This document shows positions 15,548-21,271 of a stretch of 21,271 bases of DNA, one piece after another. Under the pieces are notes generated by a model that searched no databases, was not told where the DNA came from, and saw nothing but the letters and a program-made list of their open reading frames with translations. The stretch lies in assembly GCA_934675625.1 (NCBI GenBank), contig CAKURH010000067.1:1-21271 (forward strand), in the 5' to 3' direction. The translations under genes and the position numbers were made by a program. The stretch comes from an uncultured Kiritimatiellota bacterium (lineage in GTDB: Bacteria > Verrucomicrobiota > Kiritimatiellia > RFP12 > UBA1067). The number at the start of each line of letters is the position of its first letter. Position 1 is the stretch's first letter.

Positions 15548-16417
15548 ATGAAAAAGAACCTGTCCAACGTTCTCGCCCTCGCGGCGCTGGCGCTTCTCCT
15601 CCCGACGGCCGCGCAGGCCGTCGAGGTGGACGGCGTCGCCGCGAAGGTCGGCTCCGAGACGATCCTCCGCAGCGAGGTCGCGAACGAGATGGCGCGCCTC
15701 GGCCTCCGCGACTCGTCGCGCTATGCGGAGGTCCTGAACGACATGATCGACCGCAAGCTCATGCTCAAGGCCGCGCGCGAGTCGAAGATGACCATGCAGG
15801 AGTGGGTCGTCGAGAACCGCATCCGCGAGATCATCCAGAAGGCCTTCGGCGGCGACCGCAACAAGCTGATCGAGACGCTGGGCCAGCAGCGCATCTCCTA
15901 TCCCGAGTGGTACGCCCGAATGAAGGAGGACATGATCGTCGGCGCGATGCGGTGGAACGTGATCAACAAGAACATCACCGCGTCGCCCGCCGAGATGCGT
16001 GCGGAGTTCGAGTCGCATCCCGAACGTTACACGGCCGACCACCGCGTGACCGTCTCGGTCATTCTCCTGAAGCCGGAGGAGCGCGTGCGCCGCGACGAGA
16101 TCTCGTCCGCGCTCAAGGAGAAGAGCTTCGAGGAGCTTGGCGGCAAGACGTACACGGACGTGAAGCCGGAAGACGTCTTCAAGCCGGAGGTCTGCGCCGA
16201 GATTGCCGCGATGCCGAAGGGCACGATCAGCAAGTGGATCGAGATTGACGGCTGGAGCTTCCTCCTGCGCAAGGAGGACGAGCGTGAGGGCAAGAAGCTC
16301 TCCTTCGAGGAGGCGTTCGACGCGGTCGAGGCCAACGTGAAGGAGGCGAAGTCCAAGGCGGCCTATCTCGCCTGGATCGCGCGTCTGCGCGAAGAGACCT
16401 ACGTCAAGGTCTTCTGA
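15548..16417 (+). CDS. SurA-like periplasmic peptidyl-prolyl isomerase / chaperone
   Basis: The 289-residue protein starts MKKNLSNVLALAALALLLPT and has a signal peptide cleaved after AAQA. A SurA N-terminal chaperone-like domain follows (VDGVAAKVGSETILRSEVANEMARL, then DMIDRKLMLKAARESKM). After it comes one parvulin-like PPIase domain at about residues 170-250 (VTVSVILLKPEE, the PKGTISKWIEIDGWSFLLRKEDE end) and a C-terminal helix. In SurA such proteins escort outer-membrane barrels, so LptD from this same window is a plausible client (inference). The ATG at 15548 is chosen because it gives the signal peptide. No Shine-Dalgarno is visible, and the heptamer array abuts the start. The parvulin domain looks short and divergent, so isomerase activity is uncertain. 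Confidence 0.85.
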   Translation: MKKNLSNVLALAALALLLPTAAQAVEVDGVAAKVGSETILRSEVANEMARLGLRDSSRYAEVLNDMIDRKLMLKAARESKMTMQEWVVENRIREIIQKAFGGDRNKLIETLGQQRISYPEWYARMKEDMIVGAMRWNVINKNITASPAEMRAEFESHPERYTADHRVTVSVILLKPEERVRRDEISSALKEKSFEELGGKTYTDVKPEDVFKPEVCAEIAAMPKGTISKWIEIDGWSFLLRKEDEREGKKLSFEEAFDAVEANVKEAKSKAAYLAWIARLREETYVKVF

Positions 16418-16445
16418 ACGCGGACGGAAAGAATTGGAGCAGCAA

Positions 16446-17387
16446 ATGAAACCGACTCTCGTTGTTCTCGCCGCCGGCATGGGCAGCCGCTATGGCGGGC
16501 TGAAACAGGTTGACCCCGTGGGCCCCTCGGGCGAGGCCATTCTCGACTACTCCGTCTTCGACGCGATTCGCGGCGGCTTCGGCAAGGTCGTCTTTGTCAT
16601 CCGCAGGGACTTCGAGGCCGCGTTCAAGGAGAAGGTCGGCAAGAAGTACGAGGGCCTTGTCGCTGTCGACTACTGCTATCAGGATCTGAACGACCTGCCG
16701 GCGCCCTACACGCTCCCCGAAGGCCGCACGAAGCCGTGGGGCACGGCGCATGCGACGCGCGCGGCGCGTCACGTCGTGAAGGAGCCGTTCGCCGTCATCA
16801 ACGCCGACGACTTCTACGGGCGTGACGCGATGGCCAAGCTCGGTGGTGCGCTGTCGCAGTTTTGCGAAGTCGGCGGAAGCCGTTCGGCGACCGCAGACGA
16901 CGGAAAGCTGCACTTCTTCATGGTCGGCTACCGCCTCGATCTGACGCTCTCCGAGAACGGTTCGGTCGCGCGCGGCATCTGCGACATTTCCGCCGATGGC
17001 ATGCTGAAGGGCGTGACCGAGATGACGAAGCTCGTGCGGGCCGGCGACGTGGCCGAGAACCGCGAGGACGAGGCGAACCCCGTCAAGGTTCCGCTCGACG
17101 CGCGCGTCTCGATGAACTGCTGGGGCTTCACGCCGCAGCTCTTTGCCGAGCTGGAGACGCGCTTCGCGACGTTCCTCGCCGCGCGCGGCACGGAACTGAA
17201 GAGCGAATGGTACATCCCGTTCGTCGTGGACGAGCTGATCAAGGAGGGCAAGGCCGACTGCAAGGTGCTTCCGACGGACTCGTCGTGGTTCGGCGTCACC
17301 TACCGCGAGGACAAGCCGTTCGTCATGGCCGAGATCCGGAAGCTCGTCGAGGCGGGCGAATACCCCGCGAACCTCCTTGCTCGCTAA
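16446..17387 (+). CDS. Sugar-1-phosphate nucleotidyltransferase-like protein
   Basis: The 313-residue protein has the nucleotidyltransferase signature LAAGMGSRYGGLKQ (residues 8-21), then DPVGPSGEAILDYSVFDA, GTAHATRAA and the metal-binding VINADDFYG with Asp121 and Asp122. Members transfer a nucleotide to a sugar phosphate, for cell-envelope sugars, but this GSRYGGLKQ subgroup has no assigned substrate that I know of. The C-terminal third (STAFGVTYRED-like, here DSSWFGVTYREDKP) is characteristic of the subgroup. ATG 16446 is preferred over a TTG at 16434 because GGAG lies 6 bases before it. It follows the SurA-like gene by 28 bases and overlaps comF by 11 bases. Confidence 0.85.
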   Translation: MKPTLVVLAAGMGSRYGGLKQVDPVGPSGEAILDYSVFDAIRGGFGKVVFVIRRDFEAAFKEKVGKKYEGLVAVDYCYQDLNDLPAPYTLPEGRTKPWGTAHATRAARHVVKEPFAVINADDFYGRDAMAKLGGALSQFCEVGGSRSATADDGKLHFFMVGYRLDLTLSENGSVARGICDISADGMLKGVTEMTKLVRAGDVAENREDEANPVKVPLDARVSMNCWGFTPQLFAELETRFATFLAARGTELKSEWYIPFVVDELIKEGKADCKVLPTDSSWFGVTYREDKPFVMAEIRKLVEAGEYPANLLAR

Positions 17388-18093
17388 AGTCCTCGACATT
17401 GTGTGGCCGCGCATATGCGAGGTCTGCGAACGCCCGGTCGACCGATCTGGGCGTCATGTCTGCTCGGACTGCCTGAATCGCCTGCCCTTCGTCCCGACGA
17501 CGGGCTGTTGCCGTCGGTGCGGACGTGACGCGCTGGGGCTGGACGCCGAATTCCTCTGCGAAGACTGCCGCGCGTACCGTCCGCACTTTGACCGCGCGGC
17601 GAGCGCGCTGCGGATGGACGGCGAGGCGCGTGAGATGCTGAACGCCTTCAAGTTCCGCAACCACTACTGGCTGCGGGACGATCTCGTGGACTTCCTCGAA
17701 GCGGTGGTGCGCGCGCGGTTTGACGTCGCGCAGGTCGATGTCGTCCTCTCCGTGCCGTCGACGCTCTTTCACCTTTGGGATCGCGGCTACACGCCGTGCC
17801 GCGTTCTCGCGAAGCCGCTTGCGCGGCGGCTGGGCAAGCCCTGTCCGCCGTTCGTGCTGCGGCGGAAGAACGCGCCGAAGCGGCAGGGGCGGCTGAGTGA
17901 GGCCGAGCGGCGCACGAACGTGATCGGCACGTTCGGCGTGATGCGGCCCGCCGTCGTCGCGGGAAAGACGGCGCTTGTCGTCGATGACGTGATGACGACG
18001 GGCTCGACGCTCTCGGAGTGCGCGGCGGAGCTGAAGCGCGCCGGCGCCGCGCGCGTCTGGTGCGTCTCGCTCGTCCGCTCGCTCCACACCTGA
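17377..18093 (+). CDS. comF: ComF-family phosphoribosyltransferase-like protein
   Basis: The 238-residue protein has the ComF double zinc-finger N-terminus with Cys pairs 14/17 and 29/32, then Cys45/48 and Cys61/64. A type I phosphoribosyltransferase domain follows, with the PRPP-loop VVDDVMTTGST (201-211). It also shows FKFRNHYWL and KRQGRLSEAERRTNV, both typical of ComF. In naturally transformable bacteria ComF assists uptake of single-stranded DNA, but family members are widespread and their exact reaction is unsettled. The start is TTG at 17377, inside the end of the preceding gene. It yields the usual hydrophobic opening (LAKVLDIVWP) before the first Cys. A GTG at 17401 is an alternative. 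The stop codon lies in the loop of the inverted repeat before nadD. Confidence 0.9.
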   Translation: MLAKVLDIVWPRICEVCERPVDRSGRHVCSDCLNRLPFVPTTGCCRRCGRDALGLDAEFLCEDCRAYRPHFDRAASALRMDGEAREMLNAFKFRNHYWLRDDLVDFLEAVVRARFDVAQVDVVLSVPSTLFHLWDRGYTPCRVLAKPLARRLGKPCPPFVLRRKNAPKRQGRLSEAERRTNVIGTFGVMRPAVVAGKTALVVDDVMTTGSTLSECAAELKRAGAARVWCVSLVRSLHT

Positions 18094-18107
18094 CGGTGTG
18101 GTATAAT
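18084..18107 (+). promoter_or_regulatory. Leaderless promoter of nadD-FTR with a perfect inverted repeat
   Basis: CCACACC (18084-18090), loop TGAC, and GGTGTGG (18095-18101) form a perfect 7-base-pair inverted repeat. Its right arm supplies the TGG of the extended -10 TGGTATAAT (18099-18107). The ATG follows 7 bases later at 18115. No -35 is evident. The repeat could be an operator or a hairpin ending comF, though there is no T-run. Confidence 0.75.
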
Positions 18108-18114
18108 ACGCGGC

Positions 18115-18771
18115 ATGAGAATCGGCATTTACGGAGGAAGTTTCAATCCCGTCCATTACGGACACGTCAACGTCGCGCGGATGGCGGTCGCCGACCTGTC
18201 CCTAGAGCGGCTGATTGTCGTGCCTGCGCACGTGAGCCCGTTCAAGGTCGGGGCTTCGGACGGCGCCTATGCGCCGCCGTGGGATCGGCTGGCGGGCGTC
18301 CGGGCGGCGTTTGCCGCCGTCGAGAAGGCGGTCGTCGACGACCGCGAGATCCGGCGTGGCGGCGTCTCCTACGCAATCGATACCGTGCGGGAGATTGCGG
18401 CGGAGAATCCGGGGGCGGAACTGTTCTTCGTCATTGGCGAAGATTCTGTTGAAGGGCTGCCGCGCTGGAAGGAGATCGACGCGCTCCGGCGGCTCGTGAC
18501 CTTCAAGGCGTATCCGCGCACGCGGGAGTCGTCGACGGAGATTCGCGATCTTTTCGCGCAGAACCGGGTGACGCTCAATCCCGATGCGCGGCTAGTGGAG
18601 ACGGTGCGCGCAGGGCTTGTGCGCAAGAACGGGTTTTGTCCGTGCCGACTGCCGAAGCTCCCCGAATTCTTCTGTCCGTGCGACGAGTTCAAGGGCCAGT
18701 TGCGCGACGCGGCCTACCATGGCCTCTGCCATTGCCGCCTCTACCTGAAGCCGCTCCCGGAGGAAAATTAA
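18115..18771 (+). CDS. nadD: NadD (nicotinate-nucleotide adenylyltransferase) fused to an FTR catalytic-type domain
   Basis: The N-terminal part (about residues 1-147) is NadD, which adenylates nicotinate mononucleotide in NAD synthesis. It carries IGIYGGSFNPVHYGH with the HxGH-type site His14-Tyr-Gly-His17, IVVPAHVSPFK, FFVIGEDSVEGLPRWKEI, and the nucleotidyltransferase C-terminal motif ESSTEIR (138-144). The segment between the Trp-Lys region and SSTEIR is shorter than in Escherichia coli NadD. From about residue 148 the protein continues without a break into a ferredoxin-thioredoxin reductase catalytic-chain-like domain. This begins LNPDARLVETVRAGLVRKNG, then has CPC at 175-177, CPC at 187-189 and CHC at 205-207, the motif set that binds a 4Fe-4S cluster beside a redox disulfide. 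Total length is 218. The frame is open throughout. A redox link to NAD synthesis is inference. Confidence 0.88.
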   Translation: MRIGIYGGSFNPVHYGHVNVARMAVADLSLERLIVVPAHVSPFKVGASDGAYAPPWDRLAGVRAAFAAVEKAVVDDREIRRGGVSYAIDTVREIAAENPGAELFFVIGEDSVEGLPRWKEIDALRRLVTFKAYPRTRESSTEIRDLFAQNRVTLNPDARLVETVRAGLVRKNGFCPCRLPKLPEFFCPCDEFKGQLRDAAYHGLCHCRLYLKPLPEEN

Positions 18772-18789
18772 ATTTTTTAAAATACCCCC

Positions 18790-18819
18790 TTGCGCGCCTC
18801 AGGGAAATTATGATATACT
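18790..18819 (+). promoter_or_regulatory. Promoter of the tRNA-Asp / tRNA-Gln (/ tmRNA) unit
   Basis: A -35 TTGCGC (18790-18795) lies 18 bases from TATACT (18814-18819), which is part of the extended -10 TGATATACT, followed by ACGCATC. No other promoter is obvious before tmRNA, so all three RNAs may be one transcript. Confidence 0.82.
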
Positions 18820-18841
18820 ACGCATCACTTTTCGGAGCAAC

Positions 18842-18918
18842 GGGGTTGTGGCGCAATTGGTTAGCGCACTGGACTGTCGATCCGGGGGTTGCGGGTTCGA
18901 GCCCCGTCGACCCCGCCA
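18842..18918 (+). tRNA. tRNA-Asp(GTC)
   Basis: GGGGTTG pairs with CGACCCC (18908-18914). The discriminator is G and CCA is encoded at 18916-18918. The anticodon stem CTGGA/TCCGG encloses loop CTGTCGA, with anticodon GTC at 18876-18878. The T loop is TTCGAGC. Confidence 0.96.
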
Positions 18919-18936
18919 ATCTTGAAAAGTCGAGCT

Positions 18937-19010
18937 TGCCTCGTGGTGTAATGGTAGCACCGCAGATTCTGATTCTGCTTGTTGGGGTTCGAGTCCCTGC
19001 GAGGCAACCA
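18937..19010 (+). tRNA. tRNA-Gln(CTG)
   Basis: TGCCTCG pairs with CGAGGCA (19000-19006). The discriminator is A and CCA is encoded. The anticodon stem GCAGA/TCTGC encloses loop TTCTGAT, with anticodon CTG at 18969-18971 reading CAG. Confidence 0.95.
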
Positions 19011-19030
19011 TTTGCCGAAGGTGATTTGTG

Positions 19031-19384
19031 GGGGGTGATCCGGTTTCGACGGGATGTGTCGAGGTCAGATTGCGCGTCGTGGATGCTCGTTGGCCACGTT
19101 AAAAAACGGGTAAAAACTGTAATTGCGAACAACGATTACGCTCTCGCCGCCTAATTAACGGCCGCGAAGTCGAAGCGCCGATGTCTGCTGAGCGCCGAGG
19201 CTTTATTGAGCAGGCCACGTTGCAGGGGGCTCCGCTCGCTCGCTGCAGGGTGCCGAACCGAGCGGATGGAAGGCGTTTCGCGTGCTTGTCCGCTGGCGCT
19301 TTCCGAGATGAAAGGCAGGCTACATGCGTAGACGTCTGGGTGACGCCATTTCGGACAGGGGTTCGACTCCCCTCACCTCCACCA
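19031..19384 (+). ncRNA. ssrA: Transfer-messenger RNA (tmRNA)
   Basis: tmRNA rescues stalled ribosomes with SmpB and adds a degradation tag. The 5' end GGGGGTGATCCGGTTTCGAC and the 3' end GGTTCGACTCCCCTCACCTC followed by CACCA are the universal tmRNA ends. The acceptor GGGGGTG pairs with CACCTCC (19374-19380) with one G-U, and CCA is encoded at 19382-19384. The tag frame is at 19125-19154, reading Ala-Asn-Asn-Asp-Tyr-Ala-Leu-Ala-Ala then TAA, with the usual YALAA ending. The exact first tag codon (GCG at 19125) is inferred from other tmRNAs. It is a single-piece, standard-orientation tmRNA of 354 bases. Confidence 0.97.
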
Positions 19385-19476
19385 ACTGTTCTGATTACAA
19401 TCAGGGCCGTTGTGCATTCGGAAGAGAGCAAGTTCGCAGCTTCTCCTTGGTGTCCTTTGCGTTAGCCCGAAAACAT

Positions 19477-20796
19477 CTACAGGTAGCGGTCAAGCTCGCC
19501 AATCATGTACAGGGGAATGATGCGAATGGTGCCGAGCTTGGAGAAGTTCTCCTGTGAAGTTCGGATGCCGAGGGGAATCTTCTTCTCGGACATGAGAATT
19601 GAAAGGCTTTTCATCGACCCTTTCTTCCCGGCTTTGACTTCGATGGGAAGAACGCCGTTTTTGTGCTGGACGACATAATCGACTTCGGCATTGGAACTCT
19701 TGGCTTCGCGCCGCCAATAGAAAAGGGAAGTGTCATCAAGTGGAGAACCCGATTTCTTGAGTTCGAGGCCGACGAACATTTCCGCCAGTTTCCCGCGATT
19801 GACAAATTCGGCAGGCGTGTCGACGCTCCAGTTCGCAAGATCAAGTTGCGCTTCTCGCAGATAAAGTCCCGTATCCAGAAACAGAAACTTGTTTTGCTTG
19901 ATGTTGATGTCGCCGCCCAGTGGAATGCCGTTCGCGTGACAGGCCTCGACGCGGTGGACGAGACGGGCGTGGCAAAGGAGATCGGCGCAAGTCTTGGAAT
20001 CGATGTACTTAAGCCCAAGGTTTGCGTTCGTGTAGGTGAATTTCTCGCCCGTCTGTTGAATAATGGACGTGAGCGTATGCCTGATGAGTTCGGGCTTCAC
20101 GCGCTTCTTGTATTTCCCGAAATCGGCTTTTAGCGTTGTGAGGATGTCGTTCTGCTCTTCCTGGGCCGCGAGATAGCTCTTGGTCTTGAGAAAACGGAGA
20201 ACGGCCGCCGGCATGCCGCCGACAATCAGGAAGTCTTTCAGCACGGATAGTAGCTGGCTGTGTGCGACATCAAAGGGCGGCGTGTCGAACGAGGCTTCGC
20301 GGAAGGCTTCAAGGGCTTGGTCATGTCCGAGTGCCGAAGCGAATTCGGCGAACGAAAACGGATGGATGAAGAGGTTTCGTATTCTTCCGACGCCGAAGTC
20401 GGCGAGGTCAGCGAAAGCGAACTCCAGCAGGGATCCGGCAGCGATGACATGAAGGGGTTGTCGGTCTTCGTAGAAATAGCGAAGAGCTGAAATGGCGCGT
20501 GGACAGGTCTGGATTTCGTCCAGAAACAGCAGCGTCTTTCCGGGCGTGATGGCGGTGCGCGTCATGAGCTCGATTTTCGAGCAGATGGTGTCAATGTCAT
20601 AAGCGCCATCGAACACCGCACAGAATTCGCTGTTCTTCTCGAAGTTGATTTCGATGAAGTTGGCAAACGACTTGGCCAGATTCCGAACGGCCGTCGTCTT
20701 GCCGGTCTGTCGCGCGCCGCGCAGGAGAAGCGGCTTGTGCAGGGGATCTTGTGCCCACGCTTTCAATGCGCTGTCGAACTTGCGAAAAATATACAT
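19477..20796 (-). CDS. AAA-type ATPase with DUF4143 C-terminal domain
   Basis: The 439-residue protein has Walker A GARQTGKTT (27-35), Walker B LLFLDEIQTCP with Asp93-Glu94, and GSLL (111-114). The C-terminal region carries EVDYVV and PIEVKAGKKGSMKSL, a PD-(D/E)xK-like pattern usual in the AAA_14/DUF4143 family. Function of this family is unknown. It is often strain-variable and linked to mobile or defence regions. This is the only minus-strand gene here. Its base composition is visibly lower in GC than its neighbours, and it uses a conventional promoter with a leader and an AAGGA binding site before the ATG. Its 3' end lies 92 bases past the tmRNA, a common integration site. Horizontal acquisition is likely (inference). 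Confidence 0.93.
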   Translation of the reverse strand: MYIFRKFDSALKAWAQDPLHKPLLLRGARQTGKTTAVRNLAKSFANFIEINFEKNSEFCAVFDGAYDIDTICSKIELMTRTAITPGKTLLFLDEIQTCPRAISALRYFYEDRQPLHVIAAGSLLEFAFADLADFGVGRIRNLFIHPFSFAEFASALGHDQALEAFREASFDTPPFDVAHSQLLSVLKDFLIVGGMPAAVLRFLKTKSYLAAQEEQNDILTTLKADFGKYKKRVKPELIRHTLTSIIQQTGEKFTYTNANLGLKYIDSKTCADLLCHARLVHRVEACHANGIPLGGDINIKQNKFLFLDTGLYLREAQLDLANWSVDTPAEFVNRGKLAEMFVGLELKKSGSPLDDTSLFYWRREAKSSNAEVDYVVQHKNGVLPIEVKAGKKGSMKSLSILMSEKKIPLGIRTSQENFSKLGTIRIIPLYMIGELDRYL

Positions 20797-20826
20797 GATT
20801 TCATCCTTTTTAGCCGTTTGGTGAGT

Positions 20827-20855
20827 AGTTTACTAAATTTCTTGCGAAAATACAA
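20827..20855 (-). promoter_or_regulatory. Promoter of the AAA/DUF4143 gene
   Basis: On the minus strand TTGTAT (20850-20855) lies 17 bases from TAAACT (20827-20832). It lacks the extended -10 and GC-rich start seen in the other promoters. The -35 lies inside the first copy of the 33-base tandem repeat. Confidence 0.5.
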
Positions 20856-20923
20856 GGATGTTTAGGTTGTGTTCTCGCGAAAATACAAGGATGTTTAGGT
20901 TGTGTTCTCGCGAAAATACAAGG
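20844..20923 (+). repeat. 33-base tandem repeat, 2.4 copies
   Basis: Units at 20844-20876 and 20877-20909 are identical (from GCGAAAATACAAGG to GGTTGTGTTCTC). A third begins at 20910 and breaks off after 14 bases. There are no spacers between units. Confidence 0.95.
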
Positions 20924-20978
20924 TTTGATAAGGGTTGCGCTCGCGCCACTTCCAACTCTCGGTGTTCAGGATTCATAA

Positions 20979-21018
20979 CGCTAAGGTCGCAAAGGCTTCA
21001 CGCAAAGTTCGCTAAGGT
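20979..21018 (+). repeat. Degenerate CGCAAAG-type short repeats
   Basis: Successive imperfect words CGCTAAGGT, CGCAAAGGCTT, CACGCAAAGTT and CGCTAAGGT recur every 9-12 bases. They resemble the CGCAGAG words at 9900-9923. From 20924 to 21271 no gene is recognised. Confidence 0.6.
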
Positions 21019-21135
21019 CTTTGCGCTCTCCCCTCTGCGTTCGTTGCGTTGAAATACTGAGCGGAGGGTGATTCGATGTGTTTTTATGGATAGTTTAACC
21101 TAAAAATCGCAGTTGAAGTCAAGGGGGCGTCGCCT

Positions 21136-21153
21136 CGCCAGCTTCAGCTGGCG
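21136..21153 (+). other. Perfect 8-base-pair hairpin
   Basis: CGCCAGCT, loop TC, AGCTGGCG. An outer partial stem (CGCCTC near 21131 with GAGGTGGCG near 21159-21167) and a TTTT at 21168-21171 make a weak terminator or a structured element possible. The remaining bases to 21271 show nothing I can assign. Confidence 0.45.
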
Positions 21154-21271
21154 GATTGAGGTGGCGTTTTCCCCACGGTTCTTCCGGCTCAGCAGAGCGG
21201 AAGGGTCGCCTGCCGTCCGATGAGGGGCGGGAACAGCCTCCTGACGAGGCCGTATCTGCGCAGGGCGTACG

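Noticed and set aside
13772..16480. A 902-codon open frame on the minus strand, and similar ones at 5285-7024, 7765-9468 and 10901-12763
   Set aside because: All are antisense to well-recognised genes and have low-complexity Arg-rich translations. This one even runs through two repeat arrays and a promoter.
19389..19408. Terminator for tmRNA (CTGAT-TACA-ATCAG)
   Set aside because: It is a weak 5-base-pair stem with no T-run after it.
20844..20923. CRISPR array
   Set aside because: The units are directly adjacent with no spacers, and no cas genes are present.
20858..21052. A 64-residue frame with repeated MFRLCSRENTR
   Set aside because: It is the 33-base tandem repeat read as codons; 33 being a multiple of 3 keeps it open by chance.
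21241..21271. Hammerhead ribozyme core (CTGACGAG)
   Set aside because: Only one of the conserved boxes is present, no GAAA partner is seen before the window ends, and no stem I or III can be drawn.

Overview
The window reads as a high-GC, Gram-negative chromosome. Outer-membrane genes (lptD, lpxK, a SurA-like chaperone) sit beside ordinary housekeeping genes. The His-type Thi4, a ferredoxin-thioredoxin reductase (FTR) domain, a cobalamin-type radical SAM protein and a hexokinase of the eukaryote-like family suggest an anaerobe, plausibly of the PVC group (Kiritimatiellota, Verrucomicrobiota or Lentisphaerota). That placement is inferred from gene content and has not been tested by phylogeny. 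All genes but one are on the + strand.

Layout. Positions 139-3540 hold lptD and lpxK (LPS export and lipid A). A TPP riboswitch at 3641-3726 precedes thi4 and thiE. Next come tRNA-Ser(CGA) and tRNA-Gly(CCC), then the tight run recN, a degenerate dehydroquinate-synthase-like gene and a B12-type radical SAM gene (5432-9573). About 740 bases without a gene follow (9574-10312), built of inverted and degenerate repeats. Then come a secreted GH2 glycosidase, psd, a hexokinase, a SurA-like PPIase, a sugar-nucleotidyltransferase-like gene, comF and a NadD fused to an FTR domain (10313-18771). tRNA-Asp, tRNA-Gln and tmRNA follow. A lower-GC, minus-strand AAA/DUF4143 ATPase (19477-20796) lies just past the tmRNA, and the window ends in repeats.

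How it works together. One promoter form recurs eight times: an extended -10 (TGn-TATAAT or close) followed by a GC-rich stretch. For lptD, psd and nadD-FTR exactly 7 bases separate the -10 from the ATG and no ribosome binding site is seen, so these mRNAs are probably leaderless. For thi4 the same promoter starts transcription at the edge of the riboswitch. The items most worth following are the NadD-FTR fusion with a perfect inverted repeat in its promoter, the AroB-like protein that lacks most catalytic residues next to a radical SAM enzyme, the shared promoter grammar, and the repeat families between genes (a 72-base inverted pair, a run of eight degenerate heptamers and a 33-base tandem repeat).
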